Made by a program: the position numbers and the translations under genes. Below are positions 41,203-50,077 of a stretch of 64,000 nt of DNA, piece after piece. Position 1 is the stretch's first letter. Each line of letters opens with the position of its first letter. Under the pieces are notes generated by a model, which did no database searches, was not told the origin of the DNA, and worked only from the letters and a program-made list of their open reading frames with translations. This stretch comes from Vreelandella sedimenti. Lineage in GTDB: Bacteria > Pseudomonadota > Gammaproteobacteria > Pseudomonadales > Halomonadaceae. The stretch lies in NCBI RefSeq assembly GCF_013416325.1, contig NZ_JACCGK010000002.1:186001-250000 (forward strand). The letters run 5' to 3'.

Positions 41203-41987
41203 TGGCTAGCACAATGACTGAGATCACCGCCATGCCGCGCTCGCGTATTTATCGTGGCACCCTACGCCACCGTCGCTTCACGCCCCAATCCCACGCCTTT
41301 AGTTACCAGCTCTGGATGGCTTGGCTGGATCTGGATGAATTGCCCGACCTGTTCGACAAAGTGCCCGGCTTTAGTGCTCGACGCCCTGCATTGGCACGCT
41401 TTCGCCGCGAAGACTATCTGGGGCCGGTTGATCGTCCGCTGAAAACCGCCGTGCGCGAAGAGCTTATTCGCCAATTGGGCAGCGCACCTAATGGTCGTAT
41501 CTGCGTACTTACCCAGCTGCGCACATTGGGCTGCATGTTCAACCCTATTTCCGTCTACTACGCCTACGACCATCTGGGGCGACTGACAGCCGTATTAAGT
41601 GAGGTCACCAACATGCCCTGGCGGGAGCGCACCCGCTACGCCAGCGCTGTGGATCCCTCACGCAACAGTCACCAAGCGCATTTCGATAAAGATCTCCACG
41701 TCTCACCGTTTAATCCCATGGGGATGACCTACCGCTGGAAATTTAACGCCCCCGGCGAAAAGCTCTTTCTGCATATGGAGAACTGGCAGGATCAGCAATG
41801 CCATTTTGATGCCACGTTAACCCTTGACGCCTCACCCGCCACCCGCGGCGCGTTGCTAAAAACCTTAGCTCGCCAGCCATGGATGAGCCTGAAAACCATT
41901 GTGGGTATTCATTTTGAAGCGCTTCGTCTGTGGCTGAAGCGCGTCCCCGTTTATAACCACCCCAAGCGCAAGGAGACTTCAAAGTGA
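41202..41987 (+). CDS. DUF1365 family protein
   Basis: A 261-residue DUF1365 protein, recognised by SRIYRGTLRHRRFTPQSHAFSYQLWMAWLDLDELPDLF, FRREDYLGP and the strongly conserved LGCMFNPISVYYAYD. The downstream FDKDLHVSPFNPMGMTYRWKF segment also fits. The family has no proven reaction and is found next to Cfa-like methyltransferases. The ATG at 41202 overlaps the previous stop; a GTG one codon earlier is an alternative. It overlaps the next gene by 4 bp. Confidence 0.88.
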   Translation: MASTMTEITAMPRSRIYRGTLRHRRFTPQSHAFSYQLWMAWLDLDELPDLFDKVPGFSARRPALARFRREDYLGPVDRPLKTAVREELIRQLGSAPNGRICVLTQLRTLGCMFNPISVYYAYDHLGRLTAVLSEVTNMPWRERTRYASAVDPSRNSHQAHFDKDLHVSPFNPMGMTYRWKFNAPGEKLFLHMENWQDQQCHFDATLTLDASPATRGALLKTLARQPWMSLKTIVGIHFEALRLWLKRVPVYNHPKRKETSK

Positions 41988-43252
41988 CGACCCTGCGTTC
42001 CACGCCTCCAAACCTTCATCCGGTTGTGCAAGACCGCTTAACCAAGTGGCTAAAACCACGCCTAATGGCCCAACTAGACGCCTTTCGCGGCGGTCGTATC
42101 ACCCTGATTGAAGGCAATCAGGGTCACCATTTAGGTCAACAAGGCCCGCTGCAAGTTACCGTGGTGATTCGCCACTCCCGCGCCTGGAAGCGCCTTGCCT
42201 TTGGCGGCACCGTGGGGGCTGCCGAATCGTACATGGACGGCGATTGGGACGCCGACGATCTGGTCGCCTTGGTACGCCTGTTCGCCGCAAACCTTAAGCA
42301 GGTGAATACTAAAATGGAGAACGGCAGTGCCCGCTTTGCCCGTTGGTTACTGGGCGCCGCCTATCGCTTTCAGCGCAACAGTTTAAGCGGCTCGAAACGC
42401 AATATTGCCGCCCATTACGATATCGGCAACGAGCTGTTTTCTACGTTTTTAGATCGTCACCACTGGATGTATTCAAGCGCTGTTTTCCCTTATCCAGAAG
42501 CCAGCTTGGAAGAGGCCTCTACCTATAAGCTCGATTTGATGCTTGAAAAGCTCGATGTACAGCCCGAGCATCACCTGCTAGAGATTGGTACAGGCTGGGG
42601 AGGGCTGGCGATTCACGCCGCTAAAACTCGCGGCTGTCGTGTCACCACCACGACTATCTCTGATGAACAGCACGCCCATACCGCTCAACGCATTAGGGAA
42701 GAGGGGTTGGAGGATAGAATCACCTTGCTTAAACAGGATTATCGTCAATTGACCGGCCGCTATGACCGGCTCATTTCGGTGGAGATGATCGAGGCGGTGG
42801 GGCATCAGTATCTCGATACCTACCTCAACAAGCTGGATAGCCTGCTGACCGACGATGGACAGGCCATGCTGCAAGCCATCACCATCCGCGATCAGCGCTT
42901 TGAAGAAGCTAAACGCGATATGGATTTTATCAAGCGCTACATTTTTCCTGGCGGCTTTTTGCCCTCGCACCACGCCATGTTAACCAGCGTTATGCGTAAA
43001 ACGTCGCTGAACATCGTCGCGCTGGATGAAATTGGCCCGCATTACGCGCGCACCCTGCGCGAGTGGCGTCACCGCTTCGAAGCCAGCCTGGAGCAGGTGA
43101 GAACACTGGGCTACGACGAGCGCTTTATCCGCATGTGGCGTTACTACCTGTGCTACTGCGAGGGTGGTTTTATCGAGCGCTCTATCGGCACCTGCCACCT
43201 ACTGCTGGCTAAACCCGCGGCGAAACCCATTCCGCTCACAGGCGCGCTCTAA
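41984..43252 (+). CDS. Cfa-like SAM-dependent fatty-acyl methyltransferase
   Basis: A 422-residue enzyme of the cyclopropane-fatty-acid synthase family that methylates double bonds of phospholipid acyl chains with SAM. NIAAHYDIGNELFSTFLD and the SAM motif LLEIGTGWGGLAIHAAK are present. Glu270 and Tyr354 match bicarbonate-site residues of E. coli Cfa. The Cys of YSCA is Ser165 (YSSA), and the His ligand position is Gln297. The enzyme may therefore stop at a methyl-branched product, like UfaM, rather than close a cyclopropane. The GTG start overlaps the DUF1365 stop, with AAGGAG upstream. Confidence 0.82.
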   Translation: MTTLRSTPPNLHPVVQDRLTKWLKPRLMAQLDAFRGGRITLIEGNQGHHLGQQGPLQVTVVIRHSRAWKRLAFGGTVGAAESYMDGDWDADDLVALVRLFAANLKQVNTKMENGSARFARWLLGAAYRFQRNSLSGSKRNIAAHYDIGNELFSTFLDRHHWMYSSAVFPYPEASLEEASTYKLDLMLEKLDVQPEHHLLEIGTGWGGLAIHAAKTRGCRVTTTTISDEQHAHTAQRIREEGLEDRITLLKQDYRQLTGRYDRLISVEMIEAVGHQYLDTYLNKLDSLLTDDGQAMLQAITIRDQRFEEAKRDMDFIKRYIFPGGFLPSHHAMLTSVMRKTSLNIVALDEIGPHYARTLREWRHRFEASLEQVRTLGYDERFIRMWRYYLCYCEGGFIERSIGTCHLLLAKPAAKPIPLTGAL

Positions 43253-43762
43253 ATGGCATCGCGCAAGTGGCAGGCGCTGGTGTTGAATGCCCTGCGCTTT
43301 GAGGCTGGCTGGCTGCTGTGCGTGCTCGGTGGTTCATGGGTAGCAGTCTTAGCAGGTGGCAGCCTGCTGGCCTGGCACCTATGGCGCTGCGCGTGGCCCG
43401 GGGAGTGGCGATTTATCGCCGAATTTGCGCTGCTGGGACTGGTGATTGATGGTGGCTTGCAACTACTGGGTGGCTTCGATTTTAACGATCAAACGCTGGT
43501 CCTAGGGCTTCTGCCACTATGGCTATGGATGCTCTGGCCGCTGTTTGCCACCCTGGTCTTTCACTCACTGGCCTGGCTTTGGCGCTACCCGCTGCTAGCC
43601 GCGCTATGTGGTGCCATTAGTGGTCCACTCTCTTATTATGGCGGCGCACTACTGGCAGAGGTGACCCTGGCAGCTTGGTTACTTCCCGTTCAGGCTCTCA
43701 TTTGGGCGATGCTTTGTGTGGGTATTAGCTACTTTAAGCCTATGAGGCAGAGGGAGCAGTGA
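43253..43762 (+). CDS. DUF2878 family membrane protein
   Basis: A 169-residue protein with about five membrane helices and the motif GPLSYYGGALLAEV near residue 126, matching DUF2878, a usual last gene of COG2907/DUF1365/Cfa operons. Its role is unknown. Its ATG follows the previous stop directly. Its 3' end overlaps the convergent GGDEF-EAL gene by 23 bp, so the operon appears to lack room for its own intrinsic terminator. Confidence 0.82.
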   Translation: MASRKWQALVLNALRFEAGWLLCVLGGSWVAVLAGGSLLAWHLWRCAWPGEWRFIAEFALLGLVIDGGLQLLGGFDFNDQTLVLGLLPLWLWMLWPLFATLVFHSLAWLWRYPLLAALCGAISGPLSYYGGALLAEVTLAAWLLPVQALIWAMLCVGISYFKPMRQREQ

Positions 43763-45581
43763 CGGGGGCAGGCACCAGACGTTTTTCCAACTCACCGGCG
43801 GATAGCGGCCTTGCAAAGTAGAACCCCTGTACGGACGTGCACCCGGCATTCACCAAAAACTGACACTGCTCTTTGGTTTCCACACCTTCCGCAATCACCC
43901 CTAGTCCCATGCCTTCCGCCATCGCTAAGACTGCCTTAACAATCGAGGCGTCTGCCTGATCGTGCGGCAGCTCTTTAATGAAAGCCCGATCGAGTTTAAT
44001 TTTGTCCACCGGTAAACGCTTCAAATAGCCAAGCGACGAATAGCCCGTACCAAAGTCGTCGATGGCAATCGCAAAGCCTTGATCCCGTAGCGCCTGCAGG
44101 CGTGGTCCCATATCCCCCGCACGTTCGTCGAGCAGCACCGACTCCGTCAGCTCTAAGCCAATTTGCGAAGACTTCAGTTGGTAACGCTTTAGGCAGGTCG
44201 TCAGTTGACTCTCCAGGTCACCTTGAAACAGCTGCAGCGCCGAAATATTGACCCAAATGGTTAGCTTGGGCATAGCGCTATTACGCCAATGAGCTTGTTG
44301 GGCACAGGCTTTTTCGATCACCCAGGCGCCCAGTTGGCTCATTAACCCGTGCCGCTCAGCCAACGGAATAAAGTCGCCTGGGGAAATCATGCCATCCTTG
44401 GGGTGGCGCCAACGCAGTAGCGCCTCCATGCCCACCAGTTCGCCGCTGGCAGGGTCATGCTGGGTTTGATAATGCAGCTCCAACTGGTCACCGGAAATAA
44501 GCGCGGCGCGTAGGTCGCTGACCAGCGCCAGTTGAGGATTATCCTGCTTATCCAACGCCGGGCGAAAGCGCTGGCTTAAGTTACGTCCCAGCCGTTTGGC
44601 GCTATAAAGCGCCGACTCCAAGCGCTGGAAGAGCACGCCGGAGTCGTTACCATCTTCAGGCACGCGACAACTGCCAATCGTGAGTCCTAAGCGCAACGAG
44701 TGGTCGTTAATTTCAAAGGGCCGACTCATATGTTCACGCAGGGTGGCTACCCACTGTTCGTGATCGTCGAAGGTGGTGGTGCGGATTACCATAAACTCAT
44801 CGCCGCCCAGGCGCCCTACCACACTCCCTGCCACATAACTGGTTAGCCGCTGGGCAAAGCGCGCTAACAGGCGATCGCCCTGTTCAACCCCCAGGCTATC
44901 GTTGACTGATTTCAAGCCATCTATATCCACCAGCGCCATATCCAGGCTCTCACCTGCGCGTAAATGGCGCAGCCGAGAGGCAAGCAGGTCGTGGAGACGG
45001 CGACGGTTGGGCAGCCCAGTGAGGGGGTCTTCATAGCCGATACGGCGCAAATCACGCTCACGAGCTTTTTGCGCCGAAATATCGGTAAACAAATTAATGA
45101 AATGGGTAATGTTGCCGCGCTTGTCGGTCACGGCACGGACTTTTAACCACTCGGGGTACTCGTCGCCGTGCTTACGGCGGCTCCACATTTCTCCTTCCCA
45201 GCGGCCGGTGCTTTTCAGCGTACTCCAAAACGTTTGATAAAAGGCTTTGTCATGGCGCGGGGCTGCCAGTGTCTCCAGCTTCAGCCCTTGAATCTCTTGA
45301 CTGGCATAGCCGGTAATTTCGGTAAATGCTGGGTTAACCACCATCACGCGATTTTGCGCATCGCTAATCACCATGGCATCGCTGGCAAGTCTTAACGTAT
45401 CTTGCGACAGTCGCAGACGTAGCCGCTGTTGACGCACTTGTTTCCAGGCGTCCCACAGCCCAAGCGCGACCAGCGATGCTGCCACCAGACGTAGCATCGC
45501 ATCGGGTATCCAAACACAGGCGGGAAGCGCCGTCAGTGCGACCCAAACTAACGGACGATTGAGTGAAACAGGAAGCCACAT
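43740..45581 (-). CDS. Membrane PAS-GGDEF-EAL cyclic-di-GMP protein
   Basis: A 613-residue protein with two N-terminal membrane helices (about residues 10-45). A PAS domain follows (about 60-180, VISDAQNRVMVVNPAFTEITGYASQEIQGLKLETL), then GGDEF (RLGGDEFMVIR near 257) and EAL (GMEALLRWRHP near 385, ELTESVLLD, DDFGTGYSSLGYLK, IAEGVETKEQ). Both catalytic motifs are intact, so it could make or break c-di-GMP. The RxxD inhibition site before GGDEF is absent. The PAS lacks the flavin-binding cysteine motif of LOV domains, so it is not an obvious light sensor. Confidence 0.92.
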   Translation of the reverse strand: MWLPVSLNRPLVWVALTALPACVWIPDAMLRLVAASLVALGLWDAWKQVRQQRLRLRLSQDTLRLASDAMVISDAQNRVMVVNPAFTEITGYASQEIQGLKLETLAAPRHDKAFYQTFWSTLKSTGRWEGEMWSRRKHGDEYPEWLKVRAVTDKRGNITHFINLFTDISAQKARERDLRRIGYEDPLTGLPNRRRLHDLLASRLRHLRAGESLDMALVDIDGLKSVNDSLGVEQGDRLLARFAQRLTSYVAGSVVGRLGGDEFMVIRTTTFDDHEQWVATLREHMSRPFEINDHSLRLGLTIGSCRVPEDGNDSGVLFQRLESALYSAKRLGRNLSQRFRPALDKQDNPQLALVSDLRAALISGDQLELHYQTQHDPASGELVGMEALLRWRHPKDGMISPGDFIPLAERHGLMSQLGAWVIEKACAQQAHWRNSAMPKLTIWVNISALQLFQGDLESQLTTCLKRYQLKSSQIGLELTESVLLDERAGDMGPRLQALRDQGFAIAIDDFGTGYSSLGYLKRLPVDKIKLDRAFIKELPHDQADASIVKAVLAMAEGMGLGVIAEGVETKEQCQFLVNAGCTSVQGFYFARPLSAGELEKRLVPAPVTAPSAS

Positions 45582-45862
45582 GGCGATTCGCTATACCCTA
45601 TACAAATTAACTCAGATAAAAATTAGCGTTAGGTGCCATGCTGATCATGCCGCCTAATAAGTCACTTGGATACTCTATATTACGGCAATGGAACACTTAT
45701 TGTGCATAATCGGCTATTAATGAGCCAAGCCGCTCACTTTTAGTGCTATCGGCCAACCCGCTAAAATCTCTAGTTATGGACGATAAATAGCCTGTTACGT
45801 GCATTCAGCGGTTTCGGGAAGTAGACTAGCTACACAACCAATTTGATATTCGGAACGATTCA

Positions 45863-46378
45863 GTGACCAAGCAACATTCCTTTGATCGCGAAGAACTGCT
45901 GGCCTGCTCCCGCGGCGAGCTATTCGGCCCCGGAAATGCACAGCTCCCGGCTCCTAACATGCTAATGCTTGATCGCATCAAGCACATTCACGAAGAAGGC
46001 GGTGAGCATGGCAAGGGCGAGCTGATCGCCGAGCTGGATATCACGCCTGACTTGTGGTTCTTTGACTGCCACTTCCCCGGAGATCCCGTTATGCCTGGCT
46101 GTTTAGGATTAGACGCCATGTGGCAGCTAGTCGGGTTTTACCTGGGCTGGCTAGGCCACCCTGGTCGCGGACGTGCGCTTGGCTGCGGCGAAGTTAAATT
46201 CAGCGGACAGATTCTGCCGGATGCACAAAAAGTGACCTATAGCATTAATATTAAGCGTATTATTACCCGACGTCTTATCTTGGGTATCGCCGACGGCACC
46301 GTAACCGTCGACGGACGCGACATTTATCAGGCTAATGATCTGCGCGTTGGCCTATTTACCTCCACTGCGAATTTCTGA
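45863..46378 (+). CDS. fabA: 3-hydroxydecanoyl-ACP dehydratase/isomerase
   Basis: FabA dehydrates 3-hydroxydecanoyl-ACP and isomerises the product to cis-3-decenoyl-ACP, the branch point to unsaturated fatty acids. The 171-residue product has the catalytic His in [22 protein letters not shown] near residue 70 and the conserved N-terminal [13 protein letters not shown]. It starts at a GTG, and no strong ribosome-binding site is evident. fabB follows after 13 bp. A 281-bp spacer upstream carries the promoter; I saw no clear FadR, FabR or DesT operator. Confidence 0.97.
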   Translation: MTKQHSFDREELLACSRGELFGPGNAQLPAPNMLMLDRIKHIHEEGGEHGKGELIAELDITPDLWFFDCHFPGDPVMPGCLGLDAMWQLVGFYLGWLGHPGRGRALGCGEVKFSGQILPDAQKVTYSINIKRIITRRLILGIADGTVTVDGRDIYQANDLRVGLFTSTANF

Positions 46379-46391
46379 ACAGGAGGCTCCC

Positions 46392-47609
46392 ATGCGACGA
46401 GTGGTAGTCACCGGCCTTGGCATCGTATCGTGCCTTGGCAACGACCAACGACAGGTCCTGGACGCGCTCAAAACTGGGCGTAGCGGTATTCGTTTTAAGG
46501 AAGAGTATGCCGAGCGTGGCTTCCGTAGCCATGTGGCGGGCAGCGTCGATATCGATCTTGACGCACTTATTGACCGCAAACTGCTCCGCTTTATGGGCGA
46601 CGCGGCGGCCTATGCTTACGTTTCTATGGCCCAAGCCATCGAAGACGCAGGGCTAAGCGAAGAGCAGGTCTCCAACGAACGCACGGGGCTTATTGCGGGC
46701 TCTGGCGGTGCTTCAAGCGCTAATCAGGTTGAAGCAGCCGACATACTGCGCGAAAAAGGTCTGCGCCGCGTTGGTCCTTATCGCGTCACTCGGACAATGG
46801 GTAGCACTGTGTCAGCGTGCTTGGCAACGCCGTTTAAAATCAAAGGCGTCAATTACTCCATCTCTTCTGCCTGCGCGACCTCCGCACACTGCATTGGCAG
46901 CGCGATGGAACAAATTCAGCTCAACAAGCAGGATGTGGTGTTTGCCGGTGGCGGCGAAGAGGAGCACTGGACCCTCTCCTGCTTGTTTGATGCCATGGGT
47001 GCGCTCTCTACCCACTACAACGATACCCCTGAAAAGGCCTCACGCCCTTACGACCAAGCCCGTGACGGCTTTGTTATCGCCGGCGGCGGCGGCATGCTGG
47101 TGTTGGAAGAGCTCGAGCATGCTAAAGCCCGCGGTGCCAAAATCTATGGCGAACTGGTGGGTTACGGCGCGACTTCTGACGGCCATGATATGGTCGCCCC
47201 TTCGGGCGAAGGTGCTACGCGCTGCATGCGTCAGGCGATGGGAACGGTCGATGGTGATATTGACTACATCAATACCCACGGCACTTCGACGCCCGTAGGC
47301 GATGTTGCCGAGCTGAAAGCAATACGCGAAGTATTTGGTAATACAACGCCCGCGATGAGCTCGACTAAATCGCTTACCGGTCACTCCCTGGGAGCTACCG
47401 GTGTACAGGAAGCGATCTATTCGCTGCTGATGATGCAGCACAACTTCGTTGCTGCTTCGGCGAATATCACCGATTTGGATGAGCAGGCCGATGGCTTTGA
47501 TATTGTCACCGAACGTCGAGATGACGTGAAGATAGAACGTGCTTTATCTAACAGCTTCGGTTTTGGCGGCACCAATGCGTGTTTAGTCTTCCAGCGTTTT
47601 AACGAGTAA
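46392..47609 (+). CDS. fabB: 3-oxoacyl-ACP synthase I
   Basis: FabB elongates the cis-3-decenoyl-ACP made by FabA and is essential for unsaturated fatty acids. The start was set at [17 protein letters not shown] with AGGAGG upstream, giving 405 residues. The active-site Cys lies in [13 protein letters not shown] near residue 163, and the two catalytic histidines are in [11 protein letters not shown] and [14 protein letters not shown]. It forms the fabA-fabB operon closed by a strong terminator. The unsaturated chains it makes are the substrate class for the Cfa-like enzyme upstream. Confidence 0.97.
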   Translation: MRRVVVTGLGIVSCLGNDQRQVLDALKTGRSGIRFKEEYAERGFRSHVAGSVDIDLDALIDRKLLRFMGDAAAYAYVSMAQAIEDAGLSEEQVSNERTGLIAGSGGASSANQVEAADILREKGLRRVGPYRVTRTMGSTVSACLATPFKIKGVNYSISSACATSAHCIGSAMEQIQLNKQDVVFAGGGEEEHWTLSCLFDAMGALSTHYNDTPEKASRPYDQARDGFVIAGGGGMLVLEELEHAKARGAKIYGELVGYGATSDGHDMVAPSGEGATRCMRQAMGTVDGDIDYINTHGTSTPVGDVAELKAIREVFGNTTPAMSSTKSLTGHSLGATGVQEAIYSLLMMQHNFVAASANITDLDEQADGFDIVTERRDDVKIERALSNSFGFGGTNACLVFQRFNE

Positions 47610-47634
47610 TGCGAACTACTCGTACGATGAGCAT

Positions 47635-47664
47635 AAAAGCGGCGCCCAGTGGGCGCCGTTTTTA
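47635..47664 (+). terminator. Terminator of fabA-fabB
   Basis: AAAAGCGGCGCCC-AGTG-GGCGCCGTTTTTATT: an 8-bp G/C-rich stem and T-run 25 bp after the fabB stop. Confidence 0.9.
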
Positions 47665-47695
47665 TTTACAAAGCTGGCGGATAAACATAAGGCGG

Positions 47696-48430
47696 TTACC
47701 GAGAGGTAGGCCGCGGTACCTCTGAAATATCCTGGAGCTGAGCTTCGATCCACACCTCTACTTCGGCAAGCACTTCATCGGGCATACGCCCAGCCGTTTC
47801 AATCGGCTTGCCAATCCGTACACGCAGTACGCCTGGCCGCTTAACCCAGTGGCGTCCCGGCCAGCGCTCGCCGGCGTTGTGGGCCACTGGCAAGACCGGT
47901 ACCCCCGCACGACACGCCACCACGCTGCCGCTTTTGTTGTAGCGCTTGCGGATGCCTGGATCTACCCGCGTCCCTTCCGGAAAAATCAGCACCGAAAGCC
48001 CCGTTCCCAAACGCTCGACACCCTGGGTAAGCACTTGCTTCATCGCCCGCGCAGGTTTTGAGCGATCCAAACTGATGGGGCGTAGCAAGCGCAAACCCCA
48101 ACCAAAGATCGGCAAGCGCAGTAATTCGCGTTTCAGAACGGTACATACCGGCGGCTTCATTACCTGCAGAAACACGGTTTCCCACTCACACTGGTGGTTG
48201 GCTTGGATCACACAAGGGCCACTGGGCAGATTTTCCTGCCCTTGGATGTCGTAGCGCACTCCGCAGGCAATACGAAACCACACCATCAAAAAGTAGTTAT
48301 ACAAATTGAGCAGCCGGTAGCGGCCAGATAGTGGAAGAAACGGCGCAATGGGCAAAAACAGGATGCCGATCATCAGCATGGCCAAAAAGTAGCCAGCATA
48401 AAAGATCAAGCTGCGGACCACATTTATCAA
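47696..48430 (-). CDS. 1-acyl-sn-glycerol-3-phosphate acyltransferase (PlsC-like)
   Basis: Likely converts lysophosphatidate to phosphatidate. The 244-residue product has one or two N-terminal membrane helices, the acyltransferase motif NHQCEWET near residue 78 (H-x4-E, where E. coli PlsC has H-x4-D) and FPEGTRVDPG near 152. The start is TTG, placed by AGGAG seven bases upstream; it shares TGA with the stop of the preceding gene, so translation is coupled. The H-x4-E form occurs in other proteobacterial acyltransferases, so the enzyme is probably active. Confidence 0.85.
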   Translation of the reverse strand: MINVVRSLIFYAGYFLAMLMIGILFLPIAPFLPLSGRYRLLNLYNYFLMVWFRIACGVRYDIQGQENLPSGPCVIQANHQCEWETVFLQVMKPPVCTVLKRELLRLPIFGWGLRLLRPISLDRSKPARAMKQVLTQGVERLGTGLSVLIFPEGTRVDPGIRKRYNKSGSVVACRAGVPVLPVAHNAGERWPGRHWVKRPGVLRVRIGKPIETAGRMPDEVLAEVEVWIEAQLQDISEVPRPTSR

Positions 48431-49317
48431 GCCGACACTCCTGTATCGCTGAGACGGTTACTTTCACGGGTTACACACCACGCATCCAACATACGCCCAG
48501 CCTCTAACCGCCACGGTTTTTGATGAACACCAAACACATCCAGCACACGCCGGCAGTTCAAAACGCGCCGTAGCTTTGCATCATGATGATGTTTAAGCGG
48601 TTGCACCTCGCCGAGAGTAATCTGCTCACCGCGCCCCTCAAGGTGCGTTAACAGCTGGGTACGCACCATGGAGGTAAAAGTAAAGGCGCTGACCGGCTCG
48701 GTGCCAGCAAGATGGTAAGCCCCCCAAGCCTCAGCACCGCTGACCTGCTGCTGTAGCATGCCAATCAGCGCCATGGCGACGGCATCCGCGGAGGTCGGGC
48801 AAAAAATCACATCCTCAGCAGCGCGCACTGCCTTCCCAAGAACCAAATTACCAATGATGTCATTTAGCCACGCATGGCTGCCTTCCAGCGCAAACAGCGG
48901 GCCTAAGCGCACAATCAAATGACGCTGAAACTCCGCACGGATGCGATCACCGGTCTGCACCAGACGGCGCAAGCTGTCATCCCGTGGCGCGGGCACCACA
49001 TGTTCATCAATGGGGACATCCAAGCCGTCTTCGTAGAGCTGATCGGAGACACACCATATCAACGCTACGTCTTGCGCCTGGCAGGCATCCAGACAAATAT
49101 CTACCGCATCGGCATGCGCCGTCACATCCGCTGGCGCCATATTCAGTGGATGGGCCAATGGCGGAATAATCACGGCGTCCGGGGCTATCGCCTCAAGACG
49201 CGAAGCGGTAATGATTGTGCCCTGCTCAATGACTAACTCCGTATCGGCGCGACGGCTTGCTTCCCGAGCCAGTGCCAAGCTTAAGCAGTGGCCAGCATCC
49301 AGTATTAACAGCTTCAA
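48427..49317 (-). CDS. Degenerate RmlD-like sugar-nucleotide-binding protein
   Basis: A 296-residue protein with the overall pattern of dTDP-4-dehydrorhamnose reductase (RmlD). The Gly-rich dinucleotide motif reads LDAGHCLSLAL, with two of three glycines lost. The catalytic Tyr-x3-Lys region reads DSLRRLVQTG, with neither residue. It is therefore probably not a working reductase and may bind a lipid or sugar precursor for its coupled acyltransferase partner. The start is TTG with AGGGAGG upstream; no in-frame ATG lies near. It follows ssb by 52 bp. Confidence 0.65.
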   Translation of the reverse strand: MKLLILDAGHCLSLALAREASRRADTELVIEQGTIITASRLEAIAPDAVIIPPLAHPLNMAPADVTAHADAVDICLDACQAQDVALIWCVSDQLYEDGLDVPIDEHVVPAPRDDSLRRLVQTGDRIRAEFQRHLIVRLGPLFALEGSHAWLNDIIGNLVLGKAVRAAEDVIFCPTSADAVAMALIGMLQQQVSGAEAWGAYHLAGTEPVSAFTFTSMVRTQLLTHLEGRGEQITLGEVQPLKHHHDAKLRRVLNCRRVLDVFGVHQKPWRLEAGRMLDAWCVTRESNRLSDTGVSA

Positions 49318-49369
49318 GACATCCCTCCCTTATCACGCTCGCTTCCGCGCTGCGCGACGAATAGCACGC

Positions 49370-50005
49370 TCAGAACGGGATCTCATCGTCGAAGTCGTCG
49401 AAGTTACCCGGATCCGGGGCGCCGTAGCTGCTGTTCTGCTGGTTGGGCGGTGGAGCTTGGTTGCCCTGCTGCGGTGCTGGCTGCGCGGGCCGTGGCGGTT
49501 GCTGTGGACTCTGCCCGCCAGGGTAGTTATTTCCGCCTTGAGGCGCGCCACCCTGAGGGGGATAACCTCCTTGGTGATTAGCGGCAGGATTATTTTGAGC
49601 GGGTGCATTCTGAGGAGCGTTCTGGGGATAGTTATTTTGCGGAGCGCCACCGCCCTGGTAATCACCGCTACGGCCATCAAGCATCTGCATATCGTTGGCG
49701 ACGATTTCTGTCGAGTAGCGATCTTGCCCATTCTGATCCTGCCACTTACGGGTTTGCAGGCGCCCTTCAATATAGACTTTGGAGCCTTTTTTCAGGTACT
49801 GCTGGGCGATTTCAGCGGTTTTATTGAACATCACCACGCGGTGCCATTCGGTGCGCTCTTGGCGCTGACCGCTTTGGCGATCCATCCAGGTATCAGTGGT
49901 GGCCAAGTTTAGGTTGGCCACGGCGGTGCCGCTGGGGGTGAAACGCACCTCTGGATCCTGCCCGAGGTTACCAATCAAGATGACTTTGTTAATGCCGCGA
50001 GCCAT
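49370..50005 (-). CDS. ssb: Single-stranded DNA-binding protein
   Basis: SSB coats single-stranded DNA and recruits repair and replication proteins. In the 211-residue product, residues 1-110 form the OB fold ([23 protein letters not shown]). A long Gln/Gly/Pro/Asn-rich linker follows, and the conserved tail DFDDEIPF binds partners such as RecQ and Exo I. The linker is longer than in E. coli. The start has AAGGAG upstream. It lies between an MFS gene and the RmlD-like gene on the same strand. Confidence 0.97.
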   Translation of the reverse strand: MARGINKVILIGNLGQDPEVRFTPSGTAVANLNLATTDTWMDRQSGQRQERTEWHRVVMFNKTAEIAQQYLKKGSKVYIEGRLQTRKWQDQNGQDRYSTEIVANDMQMLDGRSGDYQGGGAPQNNYPQNAPQNAPAQNNPAANHQGGYPPQGGAPQGGNNYPGGQSPQQPPRPAQPAPQQGNQAPPPNQQNSSYGAPDPGNFDDFDDEIPF

Positions 50006-50077
50006 AAGGTGCTCCTTTGATAGCTGTCATGTAGTGTTTATTGCCAACCGCCGCCCCACTTCATTGGCACGGCTAGA

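Noticed and set aside
43740..45581. PAS domain of the GGDEF-EAL protein as the LOV light sensor of the neighbouring operon
   Set aside because: The flavin-binding Cys motif of LOV domains is absent, so it is not a LOV domain by sequence.
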